A stretch of DNA of 13,749 nt from an uncultured bacterium (lineage in GTDB: Bacteria; Bacteroidota; Bacteroidia; CAILMK01), in contig CAILMK010000368.1 of the NCBI GenBank assembly GCA_903835275.1, positions 1-13,749 of the forward strand. Direction: 5' to 3'. The notes beneath the pieces are model-generated. The model had not been told where the DNA came from, did not search any database, and worked only from the letters and a program-made list of their open reading frames with translations. Below, piece by piece: positions 6,834 to 13,486 of the stretch (positions within the stretch are counted from its first letter, which is position 1; every line of letters begins with the position of its first letter). The translations under genes and the position numbers were made by a program.

Positions 6834-7742
6834 TTATTTATCAAACTCCTTTTCTATCACATCCTTCAGGGCTTCTGCCATCAAAAGGTTCGCATTTAAG
6901 GATTCCGTTCTCTCCAAATGTATTCCAAGATCTGCTGCAAATTTCTTAGCTTCAATATCTATATCGTACATTACTTCCAGGTGATCGGTTATAAATCCGA
7001 CAGAACAAACCAAAATGGATTTTACATCTTCATTGTTTAGTTTTTCTATCTCCTCCAAAAGATCGGGACCCAGCCATTTCTCCTCTGTACGCCCTGCACT
7101 CTGGAAAGCGAAACTCCAACTGGCAATATCCGCTCTTTCTGCAAGGAGATCGCAGGTTTCGAGCAACTGGATCTTATAAGGATCATTATTTTTCAAGATG
7201 CGTTCCGGTAATGAATGAGCGGTGAAAATCACATGGGGATCTTCATCTTCACTAAACAACGACATTGCATTATTTATTTTTTCATTCAGTGCCTCTATAA
7301 AAAGCGAATGGTCATGCCAGCTTTTAACAAATGATATTTCCATTTCAGCCTCATGAAGTTTCTGTGCGTCTTCAACATTAGCAATATAACGCGCAATACT
7401 CATTTCAGAAAAATGCGGTGCCATTACAACACCAACCACTTCTTCCACACCATCCTCTTTCATTTGTTGAATTGCCTCGCGAATCCAGGGAGTCCAATGG
7501 CGCATACCAAGGTATACTGGAAGTCCGGTGAGTTCCTTCACTAAATCTGCCTGCGATTGTGTAATGCGCAACAATAGCGAGCTATCATTGCCCATGCCAA
7601 TAGCTTTATAACGCTCTGTAAGCTCATGAAGCTGCTCAGGCGAGGGTTTTCTCCCCCTGCGTATGTCAGTATAATATGGCTCTATATCCTCGAATTTATC
7701 GGGGCTTCCATAAGCCATCATCAGTATTGCTCGCTTTGCCAT
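6834..7742 (-). CDS. hemH: Ferrochelatase
   Basis: Ferrochelatase inserts Fe2+ into the porphyrin to make heme. With the ATG at 7742 (MAKRAILMMAYGSP) the protein has 302 aa, typical of the short bacterial form without a membrane-targeting extension. Visible are the N-terminal LMMAYGSP, the porphyrin-pocket stretch VVMAPHFSEMSIARY, the catalytic histidine H176 in FTAHSLPERI, the family signature FQSAGRTEEKWLGPDL, and the acidic metal-side residue E256 in SVGFITDHLEVMYDID. An upstream in-frame TTG would overlap hemE, whereas the ATG follows the hemE TAA by a single base, strongly suggesting coupled translation. Whether it uses protoporphyrin or coproporphyrin depends on the partner oxidase and on a hemQ/chdC gene elsewhere. 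Confidence 0.95.
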   Translation of the reverse strand: MAKRAILMMAYGSPDKFEDIEPYYTDIRRGRKPSPEQLHELTERYKAIGMGNDSSLLLRITQSQADLVKELTGLPVYLGMRHWTPWIREAIQQMKEDGVEEVVGVVMAPHFSEMSIARYIANVEDAQKLHEAEMEISFVKSWHDHSLFIEALNEKINNAMSLFSEDEDPHVIFTAHSLPERILKNNDPYKIQLLETCDLLAERADIASWSFAFQSAGRTEEKWLGPDLLEEIEKLNNEDVKSILVCSVGFITDHLEVMYDIDIEAKKFAADLGIHLERTESLNANLLMAEALKDVIEKEFDK

Positions 7743-7743
7743 A

Positions 7744-8775
7744 TTATTTTTTATATCCGTGAACCTGATCAACAATTCTTTTCAATGTATCCCCATCGGC
7801 TTGAGGCATAATACCGTGACCAAGATTAAAAATAAATCCTGGCCTATCCACTTGTTCAAGAATGTGATTTGTTTTTTGTTTTACTATGTCTGCAGGAGCT
7901 ACGAGTATCGCGGGATCAAGATTACCCTGTACTGCCACTTCATAATTCAATAATTTCCATGATTCATCTATGCGCACGCGCCAGTCAAGTCCAACTACTG
8001 TTGCACCGCAATCCTTCATCATAGTAAGAAGATGACCGCTGACAACACCGAAATGTATCAGGGGAACATTCAAATCTTTCAAGGCAGAAAACATTTTTAC
8101 CATGTGCGGATAAACATATTCCCTGTAATCTTCTATGGATAAATTCCCCACCCAGGAATCAAAAACCTGAACAGCCGCAGCTCCTTTGCTCACCTGGTAG
8201 CGAAGATATTTCGCCATTTCAGTGGCAAGCTTATCCATGAGTTTATGCCATGCAACTGGTTGTGCATACATGAATGTTTTGGTTTTCAGATAACTTTTAG
8301 AAGGCCCGCCTTCAATAATATAACTTGCAAGCGTAAATGGTGCACCCACAAATCCAATAAGCGGTACACTCAATTCACGTTTTAATATTTCTATGGTTTC
8401 GCCTACATAAGGCAATGATTCTTCTGCATCAAATGATATGATCCTGTCAACGTCTTTTGCATCGCGTACCGGATTGTGAATCACAGGGCCAACGTTTTCA
8501 ACAATATCAAAATCAATACCCATCGGGCCGATAGGTAATGTTATATCGGAAAATAGAATAGCGGCATCTACATTCAGTTGCTCAACAGGAAGTATGGTCA
8601 CATTTGCACAAACCTCGGGATGGCGGCAAATTTCCAGCAGGCTGTATTTTTTGCGAACCTCCCTGTATTCAGGTTGATATCTACCCGCCTGACGCATAAA
8701 CCATATAGGGATATGATCAGACTTTTCGCGGCGACATGCACGCAAAAAATTATCATTAAAGGAATTTGTACTCAT
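7744..8775 (-). CDS. hemE: Uroporphyrinogen decarboxylase
   Basis: HemE decarboxylates the four acetate side chains of uroporphyrinogen III to give coproporphyrinogen III. The 343-aa protein has every hallmark: FMRQAGRYQPEYR (R28, R32), the catalytic aspartate D77 in ILFSDITLP, GFVGAPFTLASYIIEGG with Y152, and the C-terminal NLGHGI with H320. I set the start at the ATG at 8775 (MSTNSFNDNFLRA). A longer frame opens at a TTG at 8841 and would add 22 residues, but that stretch contains the promoter box and the palindrome shared with hemA, and family members begin close to the shorter start. It is the first gene of hemE-hemH-hemG. The predicted 5' leader is only a few bases. Confidence 0.95.
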   Translation of the reverse strand: MSTNSFNDNFLRACRREKSDHIPIWFMRQAGRYQPEYREVRKKYSLLEICRHPEVCANVTILPVEQLNVDAAILFSDITLPIGPMGIDFDIVENVGPVIHNPVRDAKDVDRIISFDAEESLPYVGETIEILKRELSVPLIGFVGAPFTLASYIIEGGPSKSYLKTKTFMYAQPVAWHKLMDKLATEMAKYLRYQVSKGAAAVQVFDSWVGNLSIEDYREYVYPHMVKMFSALKDLNVPLIHFGVVSGHLLTMMKDCGATVVGLDWRVRIDESWKLLNYEVAVQGNLDPAILVAPADIVKQKTNHILEQVDRPGFIFNLGHGIMPQADGDTLKRIVDQVHGYKK

Positions 8776-8784
8776 AATATACTG

Positions 8785-8792
8785 CAAAGGTA
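8785..8792 (-). promoter_or_regulatory. Putative -7 box of the hemE promoter
   Basis: The minus strand reads TACCTTTG, an exact TAnnTTTG match, ending 9 bases before the hemE ATG. No TTG-type -33 element lies at the normal distance. The box stands exactly 24 bases (counting from ACCTTTG) downstream of the palindrome shared with hemA. Confidence 0.7.
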
Positions 8793-8815
8793 TTGCTAAA
8801 GCCAAGCCAAGAAAA

Positions 8816-8827
8816 TGACAAAAGTCA
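8816..8827. promoter_or_regulatory. Crp/Fnr-like palindrome upstream of hemE
   Basis: TGACAAAAGTCA is a TGAC-N4-GTCA palindrome within AAAATGACAAAAGTCAGC (8812-8829). That block differs by one base from the one at hemA, has the same orientation relative to the gene, and the same spacing to the -7 box. The centre falls near -41.5, where class II Crp/Fnr activators bind (family knowledge). The regulator itself is not in the window. Confidence 0.65.
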
Positions 8828-8851
8828 GCTAAATATGGCAATATATCGATT

Positions 8852-8890
8852 TGCTAATGTGCCAATATAATTTAAATAAGCTCATTAGCA
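8852..8890. repeat. Inverted repeat TGCTAATG / CATTAGCA
   Basis: Two perfect 8-base arms (8852-8859 and 8883-8890) are separated by 23 AT-rich bases in the DUF4197-hemE gap. The left arm extends to TGCTAATGTGC, which recurs in reverse orientation at 13448-13458 beside another copy of the GC palindrome. No T run follows, so a terminator is unlikely. Confidence 0.6.
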
Positions 8891-8904
8891 TATCAGCCCA
8901 TCAA

Positions 8905-8922
8905 CTTCCGCCGCGGTGGAAG
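8905..8922. repeat. GC-rich palindrome, variant copy 2
   Basis: CTTCCGCCGCGGTGGAAG is an 18-base palindrome with one mismatched pair (G·T), sharing the CCGCCGCGG core with the copies at 2025 and 13459. It begins 9 bases after the DUF4197 stop codon. As RNA it could form a 7-bp stem with a CGCG loop. Confidence 0.7.
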
Positions 8923-8931
8923 CACATTATC

Positions 8932-9654
8932 CTAGTGTTTATCCAGTTGCCCGAAAACTGTCTTCAAAATGTCGGAAATACGCGCTGCCGGATCCTTACG
9001 AATTTTCTTTTCTTCCTGTCCAACCATTATAAAAAGACCATCAAGAGCTTTCCCGGTAGCATAATCCGGAAGATCAGTGTTCACAGGTTTAACAAGAGGA
9101 ACCTGGTTATAAAGACCTGTGAGAGTACTCCAGTAGCTTGTAGCAGAAACATTATCAAGCGATGTCTTTATATCAGGCAAGAAAGCAGTCTTGAGACTAC
9201 TGTATGTTTTAGAATTCAGATAATTAGTGGCGGCAAGGCTATCTCCGAAAAGAATATTTTTACCATCTGTAATTGTAATGCTGGTAATTGCATTAAGAAA
9301 TATCGGCTCTGCTTTTATGGCCGCCTGTTCGGCCGCGCGGTTCAAGCTCAAAACAACGTTGTCAACATACGACTGCCCGCCGGGGATATAACTGATTACA
9401 TCAAGTATGGATTGTGCATCTTGTGGAAAAGGGATTTTAATTAAAGAATTTTTGAAATACCCGTCAGTTCTGTGCGTTTGGGTAGTGCTGCTATCCGTAC
9501 CGGTATTTAAAGCCGCTATTAAACCCTGGACAATCTGGGAATCAGTTATGCCATTGTTGGAAACAGTATTCAAGGCATCGCTAACTTCTTTCTTGGTGCA
9601 GGCTGAAATCACAATAATTGCGATAATGATAAAAGGCAGGATTAATTTTTTCAT
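8932..9654 (-). CDS. DUF4197 family lipoprotein
   Basis: The 240-aa product starts at the ATG at 9654 (MKKLILPFIIIAIIVISAC) with a lipoprotein signal; the lipobox-like VISAC points to acylation of C19. The mature part has the DUF4197 pattern in order: GITDSQIVQGLIAALNTG, DGYFKNSLIKIPFP, LNRAAEQAAIKAEPIFLNAI, an ITDGKNILFGDSLAATNYL block, and a C-terminal ALDGLFIMVGQEEKKIRKDP with LLKTVFG-like ILKTVFG. The molecular function of the family is unknown. A longer frame starting 111 bases upstream is rejected because the lipoprotein signal would then be internal. It is on the same strand as hemE but about 156 bases away, and hemE has its own promoter, so a shared operon is unlikely. Confidence 0.9.
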   Translation of the reverse strand: MKKLILPFIIIAIIVISACTKKEVSDALNTVSNNGITDSQIVQGLIAALNTGTDSSTTQTHRTDGYFKNSLIKIPFPQDAQSILDVISYIPGGQSYVDNVVLSLNRAAEQAAIKAEPIFLNAITSITITDGKNILFGDSLAATNYLNSKTYSSLKTAFLPDIKTSLDNVSATSYWSTLTGLYNQVPLVKPVNTDLPDYATGKALDGLFIMVGQEEKKIRKDPAARISDILKTVFGQLDKH

Positions 9655-9670
9655 TTTTTTTAATATTATG

Positions 9671-9701
9671 CAAATTTCGGAAAATTTCATGAAAACACAA
9701 A
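9671..9701 (-). promoter_or_regulatory. Putative promoter of the DUF4197 gene
   Basis: On the minus strand, TTTG (9701-9698) and GAAATTTG (9678-9671, one mismatch to TAnnTTTG) are separated by 19 bases, a normal Bacteroidota -33/-7 spacing. The box ends 16 bases before the ATG. Confidence 0.45.
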
Positions 9702-9744
9702 GTCCCTCAAGAAAAGGGACAAGGGACAAAAGAGACAAGGGACA
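9702..9744. repeat. AGGGACA short repeats with a small hairpin
   Basis: Four units of a 7-mer lie in the divergent gap between the DUF4197 gene and cinA: AGGGACA at 9715-9721, 9722-9728 and 9738-9744, and the variant AGAGACA at 9731-9737. The first unit also pairs with GTCCCT at 9702-9707 to give a 6-bp hairpin with a 7-base loop. No T run follows on either strand. Confidence 0.75.
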
Positions 9745-9799
9745 GTAAATAACATTAGATATCAAAGTAATCGAAAAATAGCAAGTCGGAAATTTAAGG

Positions 9800-9807
9800 T
9801 AAATTTG
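9800..9807 (+). promoter_or_regulatory. Putative -7 box of the cinA promoter
   Basis: TAAATTTG is an exact TAnnTTTG match ending 21 bases before the cinA ATG. A -33 element is not obvious. Confidence 0.55.
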
Positions 9808-9828
9808 CCATGAAATTGAATTAAAAAT

Positions 9829-11085
9829 ATGAAAGTTGGATTACTCATTATAGGGGATGAAATATTAAGCGGTGAAACTTTGGATACCAATTCCCAGTTT
9901 GCTGCCAAATTATTAAATGAAAACGGGTTTAATCTTGTAAGCAGGATAACAGTTGGTGACAGGGAAAATGAAATAATAAAAGGATTGGAATCCTTGTTAA
10001 ACGACGCTGATATTGTGATTACCTGCGGCGGAATGGGGCCTACCAAGGATGATATTACCAAGAATACAATTGCTGCCTATTTCGGGAGTGATATGATATG
10101 GAACAAGGAAGTAGAAAACGAACTGAAGTCCAGATATGAAAAAGCAGGACGTGTTTTAAATGAACTGACCATCCAACAATCACTCGTACCTGAAAAAGCA
10201 GAGATCATTATGAATCCTGTGGGTACTGCACCTGTATTCTGGTTTAACAAAGATAAAAAAGTGGTTATAACATTGCCGGGCGTTCCACTGGAGATGCGTT
10301 ATATCCTGCAAAATATTATCATGGATAAAATCAAGTCGCGATTTGTTGCCGATTTTATACTTCATGAAACTATCAGAACGGTAGGAATAGCTGAATCAGC
10401 TATAGCAGGAAAATTGAAGGAACTGGAAGAAGAAATAGAGAAAAACTGCTCGTCGGATAATTATTTCAAACTGGCTTACCTGCCTGAACTTGCCATGGTA
10501 AAACTACGCCTGACAGGCATTGGTAAAAATGAAGACTTGATCAAAACAAATATTGCCAAATGGAAAATTAAAATAGAGGAACAGGTTTCAGAATTTATTT
10601 ATGGATACGGCGATGATGAACTTGCCGCTACCATTGGGGAAACATTAAAAAACAAGAGAGCAACCCTTAGCACAGCAGAAAGCTGTACCGGTGGATATAT
10701 TGCCCATCTGATCTCGTCCATACCCGGAAGTAGCGAATACTACCAGGGAAGTGTAATAACCTATGCTTACGAATTTAAAGAAGAGTTATTGGACGTAAAA
10801 AAGGAAACCCTGACCCGTTATGGAGCGGTAAGTGAAGAAACCTGTCGTGAAATGATTGCCGGTGCGCTAAAAAACCTGAATACAGATTATGTAATCACTA
10901 CTACTGGTATTGCCGGTCCGGGCGGAGGTACTCCTGAAAAGCCTGTAGGTACCGTATGGATAGGCGTTGGCAATAAAGACAGGATCATTACAAAAAAATA
11001 CACTTTCAACCGGAACAGAACTGAAAATATTCATCTTTTTGCAATAACAGCCTTGGATATGTTGCGGAGGATGTTGAAGGATTAA
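9829..11085 (+). CDS. cinA: CinA-like protein with PncC nicotinamide-nucleotide amidase domain
   Basis: This 418-aa protein has the complete two-domain CinA architecture. Residues 1-170 form the MoCF-type COG1058 domain (LIIGDEILSGETLDTNSQFAAKLL, ITCGGMGPTKDDITK, ITLPGVPLEM), linked in this family to ADP-ribose or NAD-related pyrophosphatase activity. Residues about 265-415 form the PncC domain that deamidates nicotinamide mononucleotide in the pyridine nucleotide salvage cycle. Its catalytic serine is S285 in STAESCTGG, with a conserved lysine near K317 and GIAGPGGGTPEKPVGTVW. Despite the name, a role in competence is not implied here. The ATG at 9829 follows a good -7 box. The gene is divergent from the DUF4197 gene and appears monocistronic, with an AT-only palindrome at its stop. 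Confidence 0.95.
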   Translation: MKVGLLIIGDEILSGETLDTNSQFAAKLLNENGFNLVSRITVGDRENEIIKGLESLLNDADIVITCGGMGPTKDDITKNTIAAYFGSDMIWNKEVENELKSRYEKAGRVLNELTIQQSLVPEKAEIIMNPVGTAPVFWFNKDKKVVITLPGVPLEMRYILQNIIMDKIKSRFVADFILHETIRTVGIAESAIAGKLKELEEEIEKNCSSDNYFKLAYLPELAMVKLRLTGIGKNEDLIKTNIAKWKIKIEEQVSEFIYGYGDDELAATIGETLKNKRATLSTAESCTGGYIAHLISSIPGSSEYYQGSVITYAYEFKEELLDVKKETLTRYGAVSEETCREMIAGALKNLNTDYVITTTGIAGPGGGTPEKPVGTVWIGVGNKDRIITKKYTFNRNRTENIHLFAITALDMLRRMLKD

Positions 11086-11136
11086 AATATATATTTTAAA
11101 AAATGAGCTTTTTCTGTAAACTTGATTTTCCCAAAT

Positions 11137-11628
11137 ATGAAATTTAAACTTTTCATTTCATTTGTATGGATTACTTCAATCGCATGCCTTTGTTCGTGTC
11201 ACAATGTTGGGGATAAGTTTCCCGGAAAAGTTGACACAAAAGAAGCTGTTACAATATTACATCATCCGATTAAAAGTGATTCTCTTTCACTTGATTCATT
11301 TAAGCTGATTTCTTTTAAACCGGAATACCCCGGAATGATGCCGGAGACAAATAAAGTATACGATACAATATTTACTGATAGTGTATATCTAGCGCCTGCG
11401 GACAGCCCTGAAGTACATCAATATTCAAGGACATTTAAATTTCGCGGCAAAGCCGATATTAGAGTTGAATTAAAAAATTATCCAATCAAGGATGACATCC
11501 TCCAATGTAAATCCCTGTATGTCCCAAATGAAAAGAAAGCATACAAATTCCTTCTAAAAGGCTTTAACCAAATGTTTGAGTTTACAGTCTATTCAGGAGA
11601 CAGCCTCTTGTTTCAAAAAAAAAATTGA
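11137..11628 (+). CDS. Putative lipoprotein, N-terminal part of a probably frameshifted gene
   Basis: I do not recognise the family. The ATG at 11137 gives 163 aa with a lipoprotein-like signal (MKFKLFISFVWITSIACLCSC, LCSC lipobox, acylated Cys21 likely). A beta-rich region rich in Ser, Asp and Lys follows, such as FKLISFKPEYPGMM and FTDSVYLAPADSPEVHQYSRTF. The frame stops at TGA right after a run of ten A (11615-11624). Reading with nine A would carry the segment FEFTVYSGDSLLFQKK straight into IDKKGFSKYLPFF of the next frame, making one 417-aa protein ending at 12391. A weak -7-like TAAACTTG (11117-11124) lies upstream. I judge this to be the 5' half of one gene. Confidence 0.7.
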   Translation: MKFKLFISFVWITSIACLCSCHNVGDKFPGKVDTKEAVTILHHPIKSDSLSLDSFKLISFKPEYPGMMPETNKVYDTIFTDSVYLAPADSPEVHQYSRTFKFRGKADIRVELKNYPIKDDILQCKSLYVPNEKKAYKFLLKGFNQMFEFTVYSGDSLLFQKKN

Positions 11629-12391
11629 CAAAAAAGGCTTTTCTAAATATCTGCCTTTCTTCCTGACAGAACTTGATTTCACAAGTAGTGATGTTGAAGT
11701 AATAGCCTGCAATACTGAATGTAAAAGAATTGTTTTCAGACACCGCATAGGAATTCCCAATAGTGATATAGGTATGGAGTGTTATTACATTATGAATTTA
11801 AAAGGTGATATACTCTCAGCTAATTACAATTTCAGCTTCCTTAGATATATAAATAGCAACCTGGATTTATCAAACAACTACAATTTATTGCTTACGGCTC
11901 ATGAATGTTTCAATTTCATGGAAAACACAAAATTCAATTTTGACCCTGAATTCAAGATTACCGCAACTAGAATACTAAATGACACATGCTTTCTGGCAAT
12001 TTATGATCTTAGAAATGGAAGAGGCCTTCATGAATATGACAATGCTTTTATTTTTTCAGTTTCCGGCAGGAAATTATATAGTTTTAAATTTGATGGCTGG
12101 GGAGCTTCCATGAATGGCTTTATACCTACTCTTGAAGATGATACCCTTAACAAAAAAATATGGATATGTGACAATGAAAGAGAACTGCTATATCAGTTTT
12201 CTGCTTCAAATCCTATTCCCAAGCCTTTACAAATATCCAGAATAAGTGAATTGAAAGACACAAGTCTATCTAAACAGAATAAAATGCAAATATTGGATTT
12301 ATCCGGATTTAAGAAAGATAAAGTCGCATACAATTTTCTCGTAGTTGATAGAAAAGGGAATATAAAGGGCTATTACAAAGGGGGAAATTAA
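11576..12391 (+). pseudogene. Downstream fragment of the frameshifted lipoprotein gene
   Basis: This open frame overlaps the preceding one by 53 bases and opens only at a TTG; its first in-frame ATG is far inside the protein. That argues against independent translation and for a continuation of the upstream lipoprotein after a +1 shift at the 10-A run. From the junction it encodes about 255 residues: IDKKGFSKYLPFFLTELDF, repeated strand-like stretches (YYIMNLKGDILSANYNF, AFIFSVSGRKLYSFKFDGW, KIWICDNERELLYQF), and a final YNFLVVDRKGNIKGYY. The repeated 'strand-turn-strand' look could be a beta-propeller-like or other all-beta exported domain; this is inference and no family is recognised. It ends 2 bases before the convergent TPR gene stop and is visibly AT-rich. 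Confidence 0.6.
11615..11624 (+). other. Ten-A homopolymer at the frameshift point
   Basis: The run AAAAAAAAAA is followed by TTGAC. With ten A the upstream frame ends at TGA (11626-11628); with nine A it would continue for 255 codons. Such runs are hot spots for sequencing indels, polymerase slippage and phase variation, so the cause cannot be decided here. Confidence 0.9.
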
Positions 12392-12393
12392 AA

Positions 12394-13431
12394 CTATTTA
12401 TATTCCACTTTCCCCTTTGTCAATAATTCCTTCCAGGCTGAGCGGGTATCTTCATCAATCGTGTCGCTCTTCATAGTGACGGAAACTATGTACTGGTTAA
12501 TATTCCCCTGCACCAATTGATAAACAGTAGATTTTCCCGGACATTCAATGACGAATTGAATCCAGGAAAATTCATCCTCTTCATTCTTTTCAAGCAAAGT
12601 CAGTTGCGCCTGCGGACAAGTACTCATTACTTCAGACATGACGTTTTTCATTCCGTCTTCTACTGGCACATTTGTAGTTCCCTTGTTAATGGTGATAGCT
12701 GCTTGTTCCGTCCAGTTCTTCAGTGTTTCTGAACCCTTGAAAAACCGCATTAAGGTTAAAGGGCCTGAACTTGTAGTATCAGAAGCTTTCCAACCGGATG
12801 TATCCGGCCATTCCATTGCATAGCCTTCCTCCAGTATTTTTATCTTGCCTTTGAATTTTGAGGAACATAAAAGTTCAGCATCCTTTACAGTGCTTTTATC
12901 TCCATATTGCATGGCCATCATATAATCATCACAAGCACCTTCCTTGTCCTTCATTTTCTTTTTCATCTGCCCGCGTAGCGCGTACGCACGTGCATAACTT
13001 GGTTTTACCTCTATCAATTGGTCCAGGTCAGCCAATGCACCGGAATAGTCCTTCAGATTCCCTTTTGCGGCAGCACGGTTCAAAATGGCCGGTGTAAATC
13101 CCGGTTTCAATTTCAACACCTGGTCAAAATCAGCAACAGAACCCTGGTAATCCATCATTTTCATCTTCACCAATCCACGGTTGAAAATAGCCTGCATATA
13201 ATCAGGTTTTTCCTTCAGGGCTTTTTCGAATTCTTTCAGTGCACCCTTGTAGTCACCATCTTCCGCAAGCTTGGTTCCTTTCTTGGTATATTCAAGGTAT
13301 TTAGTGGTCGGTTTAGGAGCTTTTTTTGCTTTGGGATCAGCTTTCGGAGCAGCAGTTTTTGCATCCGGCGTTTGAGTGAATGCAGCGAAAGAGATCACCA
13401 ACATTATAATAAGACTAAGTATTTTTTTCAT
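12394..13431 (-). CDS. Exported tetratricopeptide-repeat protein
   Basis: The 345-aa product has a signal peptide (residues 1 to about 20, MKKILSLIIMLVISFAAFTQ), then a low-complexity Ala/Pro/Lys linker (about 22-43). Four 34-residue TPR units follow at about 45-78, 79-112, 113-146 and 147-178. Each has the A-x-x-D-(Y/F)-x-G-A...KP-x-(Y/F) pattern, for example GDYKGALKEFEKALKEKPDY. The C-terminal 150 residues are not a repeat and match nothing I recognise; they include AITINKGTTNVPVEDGMKN and FSWIQFVIECPGKSTVYQL. TPRs usually mediate protein-protein contacts, and a periplasmic scaffold role is inferred from the signal peptide. It ends convergently with the broken lipoprotein gene. The upstream gap carries the GC palindrome and no clear TAnnTTTG box. 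Confidence 0.88.
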   Translation of the reverse strand: MKKILSLIIMLVISFAAFTQTPDAKTAAPKADPKAKKAPKPTTKYLEYTKKGTKLAEDGDYKGALKEFEKALKEKPDYMQAIFNRGLVKMKMMDYQGSVADFDQVLKLKPGFTPAILNRAAAKGNLKDYSGALADLDQLIEVKPSYARAYALRGQMKKKMKDKEGACDDYMMAMQYGDKSTVKDAELLCSSKFKGKIKILEEGYAMEWPDTSGWKASDTTSSGPLTLMRFFKGSETLKNWTEQAAITINKGTTNVPVEDGMKNVMSEVMSTCPQAQLTLLEKNEEDEFSWIQFVIECPGKSTVYQLVQGNINQYIVSVTMKSDTIDEDTRSAWKELLTKGKVEYK

Positions 13432-13458
13432 ATATGTATTTTCATTTGCACATTAGCA

Positions 13459-13472
13459 TCCGCCGCGGCGGA
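13459..13472. repeat. GC-rich 14-bp palindrome, copy 3
   Basis: TCCGCCGCGGCGGA is identical to copy 1 at 2025-2038. It begins 14 bases after the mltG stop in the 55-base gap before the TPR gene. TGCACATTAGCA (13448-13459) adjoins it and matches, in reverse orientation, the TGCTAATGTGC near copy 2. Confidence 0.8.
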
Positions 13473-13486
13473 AACTAATTATCACA

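Noticed and set aside
7743..7775. Upstream TTG start for hemH
   Set aside because: It would overlap the hemE coding end; the ATG at 7742 directly after the hemE stop gives the standard ferrochelatase N-terminus.
8776..8841. 22-residue N-terminal extension of HemE from a TTG
   Set aside because: It overlaps a perfect -7 box and the palindrome shared with hemA, and the family begins near the ATG at 8775.
8851..9444. Long plus-strand open frame opposite the DUF4197 gene
   Set aside because: It lies mostly antisense to a well-supported gene, and its protein has no recognisable motifs; it is a shadow frame.
9685..9694. TTTCATGAAA palindrome in the DUF4197 promoter
   Set aside because: It is only 10 bp, AT-rich, and has no second copy upstream of another gene in the window; not enough to call an operator.
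9655..9765. Longer start for the DUF4197 protein
   Set aside because: It would place the lipoprotein signal peptide and lipobox inside the protein; the ATG at 9654 gives a normal lipoprotein.
11082..11099. AT-only 18-bp palindrome TTAAAATATATATTTTAA at the cinA stop
   Set aside because: It contains no G or C, so a hairpin would be weak, and such palindromes arise easily in AT-rich gaps; not called a terminator.
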